From positions 1 to 19,185 of the forward strand of contig JAEDIW010000045.1 in NCBI GenBank assembly GCA_016296655.1: DNA of 19,185 nucleotides, written 5' to 3'. The DNA comes from Treponema sp. (lineage in GTDB: Bacteria; Spirochaetota; Spirochaetia; Treponematales; Treponemataceae). The position numbers and the translations under genes were made by a program. The notes under the pieces were generated by a model. It did not search any database and had not been told where the DNA came from. It worked only from the letters and a program-made list of their open reading frames with translations. Positions 7,431 through 15,658 of this stretch are shown in pieces (position 1 is the stretch's first letter; the number at the start of each line of letters is the position of its first letter).

Positions 7431-7484
7431 AAAAACACCCCCGGCACAAAAGGCACAGACATGTTGCTTAGTCGGGGTGTTTTT
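7431..7484 (+). terminator. Rho-independent terminator after dnaK
   Basis: AAAAACACCCC (7431-7441) pairs with GGGGTGTTTTT (7474-7484), giving 11 bp that end in a T run. The internal loop is about 32 nt. Because the stem has A and T runs at both ends it could work in either direction. It separates the grpE-dnaK message from dnaJ. Confidence 0.75.
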
Positions 7485-7495
7485 GTTGAGGATAT

Positions 7496-7542
7496 GTTGC
7501 CTCTAAAACTTATAAGGAGCTTCTGAAAAAATTAGAGGCAAC
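7496..7542. promoter_or_regulatory. Perfect 11-bp inverted repeat upstream of dnaJ
   Basis: GTTGCCTCTAA (7496-7506) and TTAGAGGCAAC (7532-7542) flank a 25-nt spacer, 20 nt before the dnaJ start. Within the spacer TATAAG (7511-7516) lies 19 bp from TTGAGG (7486-7491), a weak promoter candidate. If that promoter is used, the arms surround its -10 box and would be a DNA operator. If dnaJ is read from dnaK, the arms form an RNA hairpin followed by TTTATTT, an attenuator-like shape. Confidence 0.5.
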
Positions 7543-7562
7543 TTTATTTACAGGTTAAAGAC

Positions 7563-8699
7563 ATGGCTAAACGTGATTATTATGAAGTTTTGGGCGTTGA
7601 AAAAAACGCAACAAAAGAAGAAATAAAAAGAAATTACAGAAAACTTGCAGTTAAATATCATCCTGACAGAAATCCCGGCAACAAGGAAGCTGAAGAAAAA
7701 TTCCGTGAAGCAACGGAAGCTTATGAAGTTCTTTCCGATGACAAAAAACGTCCTATGTATGACCAGTATGGTTTTGCTGGTGTTGACGGAATGAATCAGG
7801 GTGGCGGTGCCCAATATTCTCATGCGTTTCATGATTTCAGCGATTTGTTCGGCGGAATGGGCGGCGGTTTTGAAGATATTTTCTCCAGCTTTTTTGGCGG
7901 TTCATCTTCTGCAAGGCGAAGTGCTTCCGATCCTTCGCAAGGTGCAAGTCTGCGCTATGATTTGGACATTTCTTTTAAGGATGCAGTTTATGGAACAAAG
8001 GCAGAAATAAAATTCCAGCATAATGAAAGCTGTGATGCCTGCCATGGTTCTGGCTGTGCTTCTGGTTCCAGCCGAAAAACCTGTCCAAGTTGTGGCGGTT
8101 CTGGCCAGATTCGCAGAAATGCAGGATTTTTTGCAGTGCAGCAGCCTTGTCCGACTTGTGGCGGTTCTGGTTCTGTCATTGAAAAGCCCTGTGCATCTTG
8201 CCATGGAAAAGGTGTTCAGCCAAAAAGAAAAAGTGTTACGCTTACGATTCCTGCCGGCGTTGATGACGGCAAGCGTATCATAATTCCTCATCAGGGCGAT
8301 GCTGGCGCAAATGGCGGTCCTGCAGGAGATTTAGTTGTAATTCTTCATGTTGAACAGCATCAGTTTTTTGAACGTGACGGTCAGGATTTGTACTGTGCAG
8401 TCCCTGTTACAATGGTTCAGGCCACAATCGGTGCAGAAATCAGCATAACATCGCTTGACGGCAAGCAGATTGGAATAAAAATTCCTGCAGGAACATCTCA
8501 CGGCAAGTTGCTGCGCATAAAAGGGGAAGGAGTGCCTGTAACAGGTACTTCAAGAAAAGGTGATTTATACATAAAAATCATGGTTCAGATTCCGCAGCGC
8601 ATTTCTTCTCAGCAGAGGTCGCTTCTTGAAGAATATGCAAAACTTGACAATGCATCTTCTACTCCTCAGCTTCTGCCACTTGCCTCGCTTGGCAGATAG
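7563..8699 (+). CDS. dnaJ: Co-chaperone DnaJ (type I Hsp40)
   Basis: DnaJ delivers substrates to DnaK and stimulates its ATPase. Its J domain (about 5-70) carries the essential HPD at residues 33-35. A Gly/Phe-rich linker follows (about 72-115, with FGGMGGGFEDIFSSFFGG). The four CxxCxGxG zinc repeats start at Cys157, Cys174, Cys196 and Cys210, and then come the C-terminal substrate-binding domains. All parts of a type I DnaJ are present in 378 residues, which is normal. An AGG at 7552-7554 serves as ribosome site, 8 nt from the ATG. The gene stands apart from dnaK because of the terminator between them, so its expression may be set separately. The next gene starts 27 nt after the stop. Confidence 0.96.
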   Translation: MAKRDYYEVLGVEKNATKEEIKRNYRKLAVKYHPDRNPGNKEAEEKFREATEAYEVLSDDKKRPMYDQYGFAGVDGMNQGGGAQYSHAFHDFSDLFGGMGGGFEDIFSSFFGGSSSARRSASDPSQGASLRYDLDISFKDAVYGTKAEIKFQHNESCDACHGSGCASGSSRKTCPSCGGSGQIRRNAGFFAVQQPCPTCGGSGSVIEKPCASCHGKGVQPKRKSVTLTIPAGVDDGKRIIIPHQGDAGANGGPAGDLVVILHVEQHQFFERDGQDLYCAVPVTMVQATIGAEISITSLDGKQIGIKIPAGTSHGKLLRIKGEGVPVTGTSRKGDLYIKIMVQIPQRISSQQRSLLEEYAKLDNASSTPQLLPLASLGR

Positions 8700-8726
8700 T
8701 GTTGCAAATAGGAAGGAAAATGTGTT

Positions 8727-9530
8727 ATGAAAAATAGAGTACTTTGCATGCTGTTTGTGGGTGCGTTGCTTTTTTCAGGCTGTACCAAAGCTAATGCTCA
8801 GCAGTCTCGAACTGACGCTGATGTGAGCATTTTAACAAAAGTTCTGGCAAGTTTAAGCGATGCATGTAGAAATTCCATAAAAAATGGCGATGCCGGTGAA
8901 TTTCTGGCAGATTTGCAGCACGTGCTTGAAGCAGATGAAGATGATTTGCTGATTCTGTGCGACAAAACACATCCTGTAGGCTCATCGTATGCTCCTTCGG
9001 ATTTGATTCCTCTTGTAAAAGGTGAAAGCTATACAATCGGTCGTAATGACCTTTCATTGCGCAAGCCAGCTTATGAAAGTTTGAAACTTATGGCCGAAGC
9101 CGCCCGCAAAGACGGTATAACATTGCTTGCAAGTTCAACTTATAGAAGCTATGCCTATCAGACAACAGTTTATAACCGCCTGGTAAAACTTCAGGGGCAG
9201 GAAATTACAGACCGCGAAAGTGCAAGACCTGGAACAAGCCAGCATCAGCTGGGAACTGTAGTTGATTTTGGCTCTATCGATGACAGTTTTGCAAAAACAA
9301 AAGCATGCCAGTGGCTTAACAAACATGCCGGTGAGTACGGCTGGTCGCTTTCTTTTCCTGACGGCTATGAAGAATATACAGGATACCGCTGGGAATGCTG
9401 GCATTTCCGCTACATAGGAGAAAAGGCCTGCGCTTTTCAGGAAAAATGGTTCGGTGGCATACAACAGTTCATGCTGGAATTCATTTATAACTACAAACAA
9501 ATCGATTCAGAAAGGAAAAACGCTCACTGA
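8727..9530 (+). CDS. VanY-like D-alanyl-D-alanine carboxypeptidase, lipoprotein (peptidase M15B)
   Basis: This is probably a zinc peptidase that trims the terminal D-Ala of peptidoglycan stems outside the cytoplasmic membrane. The N-terminus is a lipoprotein signal with lipobox LFSGC, placing the lipidated cysteine at residue 19. The M15 metal site is complete: SQHQLGTVVD supplies His173 and Asp180, and WECWHFRY supplies Glu223 (catalytic) and His226. The SSTYRSYAYQ segment (136-145) is also typical. At 267 residues it matches single-domain VanY/DacB-like proteins. AGGAAGGA (8710-8717) is a strong ribosome site. The 27-nt gap after dnaJ suggests cotranscription, and a terminator follows about 105 nt downstream. 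Nothing nearby suggests vancomycin resistance, so a housekeeping cell-wall role is more likely. Confidence 0.88.
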   Translation: MKNRVLCMLFVGALLFSGCTKANAQQSRTDADVSILTKVLASLSDACRNSIKNGDAGEFLADLQHVLEADEDDLLILCDKTHPVGSSYAPSDLIPLVKGESYTIGRNDLSLRKPAYESLKLMAEAARKDGITLLASSTYRSYAYQTTVYNRLVKLQGQEITDRESARPGTSQHQLGTVVDFGSIDDSFAKTKACQWLNKHAGEYGWSLSFPDGYEEYTGYRWECWHFRYIGEKACAFQEKWFGGIQQFMLEFIYNYKQIDSERKNAH

Positions 9531-9635
9531 CTTTCGAGATTTTAGGTCTAATACAAACTTTGAACAGGTAAAGTTCAGTCTTTAAGCGTCAGATTGTCTT
9601 GATTCGACGTATTTTATTTTTTATTTGGGCATCTC

Positions 9636-9671
9636 CTGCAAAATATCCGTCTTTCGACGGCTTTTTTGCAG
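9636..9671. terminator. Strong, probably bidirectional terminator
   Basis: The inner stem CCGTC (9647-9651) and GACGG (9656-9660) closes on a TTTC loop and is followed by six T. Outer arms CTGCAAAA (9636-9643) and TTTTGCAG (9664-9671) extend it. It ends the dnaJ-carboxypeptidase message. Confidence 0.75.
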
Positions 9672-9775
9672 GCCGCTATGTCCGCCCTTCGCTTCCGCTC
9701 ACCGTCCTCACTTCACTTGCGTTCCGTTGCGGTCGGCAAGGGGCTCCCAGCGCTGATGCACTCCAACTTTTTTTG
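9672..9775 (+). repeat. GC-rich dispersed-repeat-like element (copy B)
   Basis: This is a pyrimidine-rich, GC-rich block unlike its surroundings, running from GCCGCTATGTCCGCCCTTCG to GCGCTGATGCACTCCAAC and into a T run. Parts of it resemble the reverse strand of 4338-4478. From memory such blocks recur in Treponema genomes and give rise to spurious short ORFs. That was not checked here. Confidence 0.4.
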
Positions 9776-9830
9776 CTGATATGAAAAATTTGTCGGCTCT
9801 CCAATTAATTTTTTGTCCATAAAAATTTGT

Positions 9831-9858
9831 TTGAAAACAGTTTTTTCACTTTTATCAT
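9831..9858 (+). promoter_or_regulatory. Candidate promoter for the desulfidase-lacZ unit
   Basis: TTGAAA (9831-9836) and TATCAT (9853-9858) are separated by 16 bp, each near consensus. This would leave an untranslated leader of about 100 nt before the ATG at 9963. The surrounding AT richness offers other weak matches, so this choice is tentative. Confidence 0.35.
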
Positions 9859-9962
9859 TCTGTCAAAAATACTAAAATATGTCTGTTTTTGCTTGATGTC
9901 TGATTTTTTTTGAAAAGCACAGAAAATCAGAGTTGTGTAGTGTTGCACTGACTGGAGAAAAA

Positions 9963-11225
9963 ATGGACTATATCGAATGTTTAAAACATGAAATGATTGC
10001 TGCTTTTGGCTGTACAGAACCCATTGCATTGGCCTATTCTGCCGCCAGGGCAAGAGCTGTTTTAGCTTCTGAGCCTGACAGAATTACTGCAAGGCTTTCC
10101 GGAAACATGATAAAAAATGCAAACAGCGTAAAAGTCCCAGGAACTCAGGGTCGCAAAGGAATTGCCATATCGCTTGCATGCGGAGCATTTTTAGGCGACG
10201 GCGACAAAGAGCTTCAGGTTCTGGAAAATATTGATAAATCCCGTCTGCCTGAAATGGACAGGTTTATAGCCGACGGCAAAATAAAAGTTGAGCTTAAGCC
10301 AGACGTTCCGAACCTTTACATTGAAATTGAAGAATTTTCAGGCAATAAAAGTTCAAAGGTTGTAATTGAAGATTCCCATACAAACATTACGCTGATTGAA
10401 AAAAACGGCATTCCTATTTTTAAAAAGCAGGTGGAAACTTCTGCGGAAGAAGAACAAGTTGAGTTTTCTTTTGAAAAGATTTATGACTTTGCCAGAAACG
10501 GTGATTACAGCAGCTTGAAGCCTGTTCTTGACAAAGAAATCGAATATAACACTGCAATTGCAGAAGAAGGTATGAAAAATGAATGGGGTTCTTCAATCGG
10601 ACGGATTCTTTTGAAAAATAATCCCGGAAGCTTTGCAGAAACGGTTACAGCCTATGCAGCTGCAGGTTCTGACGCAAGAATGAGCGGTTGTGAACTGCCT
10701 GTTGTGATAAATTCTGGTTCTGGTAATCAGGGGATTACGGTTTCTGTACCGATTATAATGTATGCCAGAGAATTCAACCTTTCAAAAGAAGAATTGTACA
10801 GTGCTTTGGTTTTTGCAAATTTAATAGGTTTATACTTAAAGCAGCGCATTGGAAAACTTTCTGCATATTGCGGGGTTGTTTCTGCTTCTTCTGCAGCTGC
10901 TGCAGGAATTGCTTTTATTAAAAAAGAAGAGCCGAAAATCATACAGGAAACCCTTTCGAATGCACTTGCCGTTAATTCAGGTTTAATCTGCGACGGTGCA
11001 AAACCCTCCTGCGCAATGAAAATTGCTTCAAGCCTGCGCAATGCCATGCTTGCCTACGAACAGGCAAAAGAGCATAAAAGTTTTGAAGCTGGAGATGGAA
11101 TTGTAATGTCTGACATTGAACATACAATTGCTGCAGTTTCAAGAATAGCAAAAGACGGTATGAAAAGTACGGATGAAGTTATTCTTGATGAAATGATTCG
11201 CTCAGAAACTCAGAGGGCTATATGA
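9963..11225 (+). CDS. UPF0597/CyuA-type Fe-S L-cysteine desulfidase (serine-deaminase-like)
   Basis: Members of this family break L-cysteine into pyruvate, ammonia and sulfide using a [4Fe-4S] cluster, and are related to the alpha part of iron-sulfur L-serine deaminase. Visible family marks are FGCTEPIALAY (15-25) and the SGNMIKNANSVKVPGTQG stretch. Candidate cluster ligands are Cys17 (GCTEP), Cys303 (YCGVV) and Cys343 (ICDGAK), with Cys350 nearby. Their pattern fits what I recall of the archaeal enzyme. The 420-residue length is normal. The start is ATG 9963, with GGAG 5 nt upstream; an upstream in-frame TTG at 9933 has no ribosome site. The stop overlaps the lacZ start as ATGA, so the two are translationally coupled, an unusual partnership. 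Cysteine versus serine as substrate is not settled. Confidence 0.82.
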   Translation: MDYIECLKHEMIAAFGCTEPIALAYSAARARAVLASEPDRITARLSGNMIKNANSVKVPGTQGRKGIAISLACGAFLGDGDKELQVLENIDKSRLPEMDRFIADGKIKVELKPDVPNLYIEIEEFSGNKSSKVVIEDSHTNITLIEKNGIPIFKKQVETSAEEEQVEFSFEKIYDFARNGDYSSLKPVLDKEIEYNTAIAEEGMKNEWGSSIGRILLKNNPGSFAETVTAYAAAGSDARMSGCELPVVINSGSGNQGITVSVPIIMYAREFNLSKEELYSALVFANLIGLYLKQRIGKLSAYCGVVSASSAAAAGIAFIKKEEPKIIQETLSNALAVNSGLICDGAKPSCAMKIASSLRNAMLAYEQAKEHKSFEAGDGIVMSDIEHTIAAVSRIAKDGMKSTDEVILDEMIRSETQRAI

Positions 11226-14200
11226 AAAATATTTGGGAAAATCCTGAAATTCAGTGTTTGAACCGTCTGCCAATGCGCAGTCCGCTGTTTCCGTATCCAG
11301 ATGCAGAATCTGCCCGTGCAGAAATGCTTGCAGGCCCTGAAAACTCTGCCTTTACAAAAAGTCCGTTTGTAAAAAGTCTTGACGGCAAATGGAAATTTAC
11401 TTTGATAAAAAATCCAGAGGCGGATTTGAATGCAGAGCTTGCCGACTGGACTACACAAAATTTTTCAGACAGCAGCTGGAGCGAAATTCAGGTGCCTGGA
11501 ACCTGGACTTTGCAGGGCTTTGACAAACCTCATTATACAAATGTTCAGATGCCGTTTGACATTCAGGTTCCGAATGTGTGTGAGCAAAATCCTACAGGCC
11601 TTTACCGGCTGAATGTTTTTATTCCTGCAGAATGGAAAAATCGGCGCATTGTACTGCATGTAGGTTCAGCAGAAAGCTGTATTGAAGTTTTTGTGAATGG
11701 GAAAAATGCCGGCGTTTCCAAAGATACGCGTCTTCCATGCGAGTTTGAAATTTCTCCATACATTGAATGGACTGGCAGTTCTGCATCAGCTGTAATTGCA
11801 TTCAAAGTAATCCGCTACAGCGATGCTTCTTTTGTTGAAGATCAGGATCAGTGGTGGTTCGGTGGCATTCACAGAAGTGTTTACCTTTATTCAACTGAAA
11901 ATACTTTTATTGCGGACGTTCAGGCTGTTTCAACTGTAAAAGACATTTCCTCTGACGGAAAAACAGGCGCAGGGCTTGTTCCGCTTGAAGTAACGCTTGG
12001 CTATTCAGATTTTTTGCAGGAAGTTACGCGTACTGAAAATGCTCAACTTGATGAACTTGAGCGTACAGTTACCTTTTCCATACAGAAACTTGAAGGCAAT
12101 CCAAATAATTTAAAAATTACAGAAACTGTTGCCTCTGGAAAGAAAAAATTTACGCTCAATCTGCGGCAAAATCTTTTTCAGTTCAGGGAAAATCTTGAAA
12201 TTCCTGAAGTTTCGCTCTGGTCAACGGAGAATCCTGCACTCTATGGACTTACGGTTTCTATTTTTGAAGGTAAACGGCATATTGAAAGTACAGCTTTTAC
12301 CATAGGATTTAAATCAACGGAAGTTAAAAACCGCGAACTGCTGTTCAATTCAAAAATGATTTATATTCACGGGGTTAACCGCCATGAACACAATCCTTAC
12401 CATGGAAAAACCTTGTCTGTGCAGGAAATGGTAAAAGACATCAGGCTGATGAAATCTTATAATTTTAATGCTGTGCGCACCTGCCATTATCCAGATGATG
12501 AACGCTGGTACGATTTGTGTGACCGCTACGGCCTTTACGTTCTGGACGAAGCTAACATTGAAAATCATGCTTATTATGATGTTCTTGCCAGAAGCGATGA
12601 GTGGACTTATGCCTATATGGCACGTGTTCAGCGGATGTTCCGCCGAGATAAAAATCATGCCTGCATTTTTGGCTGGTCGTTGGGAAATGAAAGCGGTGAC
12701 GGACAGAACCAGGTTGCCTGCGCTGCATGGCTTCGCCGTATGGATTCAACCAGAATCATCCATTACGAAGGATTTGTACGCCCCGAATGGAAGCAACTGG
12801 ATTTTACATTGGACAGTCTGGCGCGAGGAAAAGGTTTAACGGACATTGTAGCTCCAATGTACCCTTCAATCGAATTGATTACTGAATATGCTCAAAAATG
12901 CGAAGATTACAGGCCTTTGATAATGTGTGAATATTCTCATGCCATGGGAAATGCAAACGGAAGCCTGGCTGACTACTGGAAGGCAATCGAAAATACGCAT
13001 GGTCTGCAAGGCGGCTTTATCTGGGATTGGATTGATCAGGGAATTGCATCAGATGCTCATATTTCTCCAGAAGCACAAAAAGTTGAAGAAGAATATCTGG
13101 CAAAACATCCTCATGGAAAGGGCGGTTTTTACTATAAATACGGCTCAGATTTTGGAGATTTTCCGTCTGATTATGATTTTTGCCTGAACGGTCTGAATCT
13201 TCCAAATCAAACGCCAAAACCTGCAATGGAAGAATGTCGCCGCCTGTTTGCTCCTGTCCGCTTGCAAAAAACTTCATCATGCTTTGAAATTGAAAACCGT
13301 TTCAGTTTTACAGATTTGTCCGTTTTGCAAATAAAATGGACTTTGCTTTCAAACGGAAAAGAAACTGCTTGCGGAACTGAAAAACTTGAGGCAGCCCCTG
13401 GATGCAAAGCTGTTTTGAATTCCAGTTCCTTAACTTCAGCACTGAAAAAAACGGAAAAATCAGGTGAAGAAGTTTATCTGAAAGTTGAGTATTTTTATGA
13501 TTGTGACTTTTGCTTTGCCCAAAAAGGAATGCTTTGCAGCTATGACGGAATCCTCATTTCTGAAGCTGAAGGAACCCAGATTTACGAAGAAACAGGAGGC
13601 ATGTCCCAGTGTTCAATGGATTTTGTCTGTGATTTATGGAAAAAGGCAAAACCTGAACTTTTTTATGCGATTCTTGAAAATGACGGAATAAAAGCTGAAA
13701 TTCCAATGGTAAAGGCTGACGGAAATTTGCGCAGCTTTGCAAAAAAGCCTGCATGGACATGGCTTAAAAAAGATTTTGCAAATCTGATTGTTGAAGATTC
13801 TGAAATTTTCTGTAAGGATGATTGTTTTGCGCCCAACTGGAAAAAAGAAAAACTTGCCGATTTTTCTGTAGAAAAACAGGAATGTACGCTGCCAAATGGA
13901 TGCAAAGCCATGCAGATTGAATATGTCTTTAACCTTTTGGACACTGTTTCAGAATATCCGCGGCTTGGAATTACAATTCCGCTGCCTGTTGAGTTTTCAA
14001 GTGCACGCTGGTACGGCAACGGTCCGCATGAATGTTACAGCGACCGCTGTTTTTCGGCCCTTAAAGGAATGTATGAAATGCCCCTGGAAGAGCTGGAAGT
14101 TGAATACATTGTTCCTCAGGAAAATGGCGGACGCTGTGGCGTAAAATATCTGGAACTTAAGCAGGGCAGCGGTTCTGACGGGAAAATCCTGCATATCCAA

Positions 14201-14428
14201 AGTCTGGAGGATTTTGCCTTTACCGTTTCAAAATACAGCATAAAAAATCAGCTTGAATGCAGACATCTGGGAGAACTGCAGGATTTGACGAAGGGTGCAA
14301 ATCCTCATTGGAATTTGACAGTTGATGTAGCCCACAGAGGTGTGGGAACCGGCGCTTGCGGGCCTGACACTCTTGAACAGTACCGTGTAAGACCTGGTTT
14401 GTACAAGCTGAGCCTGATTGTCTGGTAA
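11222..14428 (+). CDS. lacZ: Beta-galactosidase, LacZ type (glycoside hydrolase family 2)
   Basis: The product hydrolyses terminal beta-galactosides such as lactose. At 1068 residues it has the five-domain LacZ layout: N-terminal sugar-binding domain (NPTGLYR), immunoglobulin-like domains, TIM barrel and a large C-terminal domain (WYGNGPHECYSDR). In the barrel, HYPDDERWYDLCDRYGLYVL precedes the acid/base Glu490 in SLGNESGDG. The nucleophile is Glu570 in MCEYSHAMGN. Both catalytic residues are intact. There is no signal peptide, so it acts in the cytoplasm and needs imported sugar; no galactoside transporter or LacI-type regulator is in the window. The start overlaps the preceding stop (ATGA), with GAGGG a few bases upstream. 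The gene is convergent with the lipid kinase gene, only 28 nt away. Confidence 0.95.
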   Translation: MKNIWENPEIQCLNRLPMRSPLFPYPDAESARAEMLAGPENSAFTKSPFVKSLDGKWKFTLIKNPEADLNAELADWTTQNFSDSSWSEIQVPGTWTLQGFDKPHYTNVQMPFDIQVPNVCEQNPTGLYRLNVFIPAEWKNRRIVLHVGSAESCIEVFVNGKNAGVSKDTRLPCEFEISPYIEWTGSSASAVIAFKVIRYSDASFVEDQDQWWFGGIHRSVYLYSTENTFIADVQAVSTVKDISSDGKTGAGLVPLEVTLGYSDFLQEVTRTENAQLDELERTVTFSIQKLEGNPNNLKITETVASGKKKFTLNLRQNLFQFRENLEIPEVSLWSTENPALYGLTVSIFEGKRHIESTAFTIGFKSTEVKNRELLFNSKMIYIHGVNRHEHNPYHGKTLSVQEMVKDIRLMKSYNFNAVRTCHYPDDERWYDLCDRYGLYVLDEANIENHAYYDVLARSDEWTYAYMARVQRMFRRDKNHACIFGWSLGNESGDGQNQVACAAWLRRMDSTRIIHYEGFVRPEWKQLDFTLDSLARGKGLTDIVAPMYPSIELITEYAQKCEDYRPLIMCEYSHAMGNANGSLADYWKAIENTHGLQGGFIWDWIDQGIASDAHISPEAQKVEEEYLAKHPHGKGGFYYKYGSDFGDFPSDYDFCLNGLNLPNQTPKPAMEECRRLFAPVRLQKTSSCFEIENRFSFTDLSVLQIKWTLLSNGKETACGTEKLEAAPGCKAVLNSSSLTSALKKTEKSGEEVYLKVEYFYDCDFCFAQKGMLCSYDGILISEAEGTQIYEETGGMSQCSMDFVCDLWKKAKPELFYAILENDGIKAEIPMVKADGNLRSFAKKPAWTWLKKDFANLIVEDSEIFCKDDCFAPNWKKEKLADFSVEKQECTLPNGCKAMQIEYVFNLLDTVSEYPRLGITIPLPVEFSSARWYGNGPHECYSDRCFSALKGMYEMPLEELEVEYIVPQENGGRCGVKYLELKQGSGSDGKILHIQSLEDFAFTVSKYSIKNQLECRHLGELQDLTKGANPHWNLTVDVAHRGVGTGACGPDTLEQYRVRPGLYKLSLIVW

Positions 14429-14445
14429 AAAAAAGCGCCGGCTTA
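14427..14445 (-). terminator. Possible minus-strand terminator at the lacZ/lipid kinase junction
   Basis: Read on the minus strand, a short AAGC-CGGC-GCTT hairpin runs into an unbroken T run, as expected for termination of the lipid kinase message. The stem is only 4 bp, so the call is weak. It overlaps the end of lacZ. Confidence 0.3.
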
Positions 14446-14456
14446 CGATGCAGATT

Positions 14457-15323
14457 CTAGATGCATTTTATCTGATAGCTTGTAATGCCCGGTATGGCTT
14501 CGCCGTCAATCTGCAGGGTAACAGGCTGATCAAAAGTTACAGAAATTTCTTTTGCACGAATTATATCCACATATTTTTTATGACGCACATATTTTCCTGT
14601 CAAAAATTCCGGGAAGATAGGAGCTGCATTGAATCTTGATATGCTGTGAGCTGCAATAAAACTTACGGTGTGTTCTTTATTCAGCCTGTCCTGGTCTGGA
14701 GCAACTTTCATGCCTCCGCCAAAAAATCTTCCGTTCATGGCCGGCAAAATCCAGACGCCTGTGTACCTGTGTTCAACACCATCTGCAATGACAGTTGCAG
14801 AAATCGGTTTGTAAGCGTATAAAAGACCACGCAGGGCAATTGGAGTATAGTTTATTTTTTTATCGGCCTTTTTCCTGCGGATTCTTTCGACTTCGGAACA
14901 GCACCAGCCGTCAAGTCCTGCTCCAACGCCATTTAAAAAATGACTTTTTTTGCCATTGATTGTAACAGACGGCAAATCAGTTATATAAGGACGCAGCTGG
15001 ATAAGTTTTTTTTCGTTTTTGCCTGCAACATCGTGCATAAAATCGTTTCCGCTGCCTGTCGGGTAGTAAAAAAGGTTTGCCTTTATGGCATCAGCTGAGC
15101 CACATTCATCGTAAAGCGCATTTATAAAATGATGCAATGTTCCATCGCCGCCACAAATTACTGCGGTATCTTTTTCTTTCAGTCCTGTAAGCAAATTCTT
15201 TGCGGTGGCTGCTGTAATGTCAAAATAAGAAATTTCTTTGTCTTGAATCAGTTTTTCAGCTTGTTCTGAATCAGATTTGCCTTTTTTGTTGTTTGAAAGC
15301 GGATTGTAAAAAATGTAAGTCAT
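14457..15323 (-). CDS. Diacylglycerol kinase family lipid kinase
   Basis: These are cytoplasmic or membrane-surface kinases that phosphorylate diacylglycerol or related lipids, which returns them to phospholipid synthesis. The N-terminal catalytic domain has the ATP-site loop GGDGTLHHF (58-66) and the second family motif YYPTGSGNDF (86-95). The C-terminal domain carries the usual beta-sandwich and ends with LQIDGEAIPG, typical of DagK/YegS proteins. The 288-residue length is normal. The exact lipid substrate cannot be given. A TATAAT box ends 6 nt before the ATG, and no ribosome site is close (a GGAG lies about 17 nt away), so the mRNA may be leaderless. It is convergent with lacZ and stands alone on this strand. 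Confidence 0.88.
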   Translation of the reverse strand: MTYIFYNPLSNNKKGKSDSEQAEKLIQDKEISYFDITAATAKNLLTGLKEKDTAVICGGDGTLHHFINALYDECGSADAIKANLFYYPTGSGNDFMHDVAGKNEKKLIQLRPYITDLPSVTINGKKSHFLNGVGAGLDGWCCSEVERIRRKKADKKINYTPIALRGLLYAYKPISATVIADGVEHRYTGVWILPAMNGRFFGGGMKVAPDQDRLNKEHTVSFIAAHSISRFNAAPIFPEFLTGKYVRHKKYVDIIRAKEISVTFDQPVTLQIDGEAIPGITSYQIKCI

Positions 15324-15329
15324 AAGGCG

Positions 15330-15358
15330 ATTATAAAAAGCTCTCCTGCTTTAGTCTA
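15330..15358 (-). promoter_or_regulatory. Promoter for the lipid kinase gene, leaderless geometry
   Basis: On the minus strand TAGACT (15358-15353) and a consensus TATAAT (15335-15330) are separated by 17 bp. The ATG follows the -10 box after 6 nt, the same geometry as at 1007-1042. Confidence 0.5.
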
Positions 15359-15380
15359 GAACCAGATTCCTTTGATAAGT

Positions 15381-15633
15381 TCAAGGTTTACAGCAGTCCT
15401 TTTTCGATGATTTATTTTCTTTTAAGATTTTAACTGCTAAATCAAATCCTCTTCTGAATGCCATTTTTTCTTCCTAAATTTTGCAAAGCGAGTTTTTCTG
15501 TCGGACTTTCGTTTATCATGCGCTCGTAAAAAATCCAGTTGAAGTGATGTAGCTGCTCCGTCGTTGTTTGAGTGATTTGATGAAAAATCGTGTTGATGGT
15601 ATATTGAAAGAAAAGACAACGCTTTGTACGAGA
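15381..15633 (-). pseudogene. Remnant of a small gene broken at an A6 run
   Basis: On the minus strand an open frame from 15633 to 15442 contains an ATG at 15519 (MINESPTEKLALQNLGRK). Removing one A from the six-A run at 15469-15464 joins it to a second frame (MAFRRGFDLAVKILKE and on to DCCKP) that ends at 15381. The repaired protein from 15519 would be 45 residues and reads smoothly across the joint. Alternatively the second part is an intact 27-residue gene starting at 15464, with AGGAAG as ribosome site. I recognise no family with confidence. The rest of the 335-nt gap between the lipid kinase and the ArsC-like gene holds nothing else I can call. Confidence 0.3.
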
Positions 15634-15658
15634 TTAATCGAATGGGTGGGATAAAATT

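Larger units (their letters stand above)
9531..9962. other. Intergenic stretch between the carboxypeptidase and desulfidase genes
   Basis: This 432-nt gap holds, in order: a 6-bp inverted repeat (AACTTT 9556-9561 with AAAGTT 9570-9575), a strong terminator, a GC-rich repeat-like block, and an AT-rich promoter region. A 61-codon frame across the repeat looks like a by-product of its composition and is not called as a gene. Confidence 0.6.

Noticed and set aside
8727..9530. Vancomycin resistance function for the VanY-like gene
   Set aside because: No vanHAX, vanRS or related genes are nearby, and M15 carboxypeptidases are common in cell-wall housekeeping.
9599..9784. A 61-codon plus-strand frame across the terminator and repeat block
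   Set aside because: It reads through a strong terminator hairpin and a repeat-like element, has no ribosome site, and its sequence reflects the repeat composition.
15437..15619. A 60-codon minus-strand frame starting with TTG
   Set aside because: It has no ribosome site, and a different frame over the same bases reads more like protein and joins smoothly to a downstream frame.
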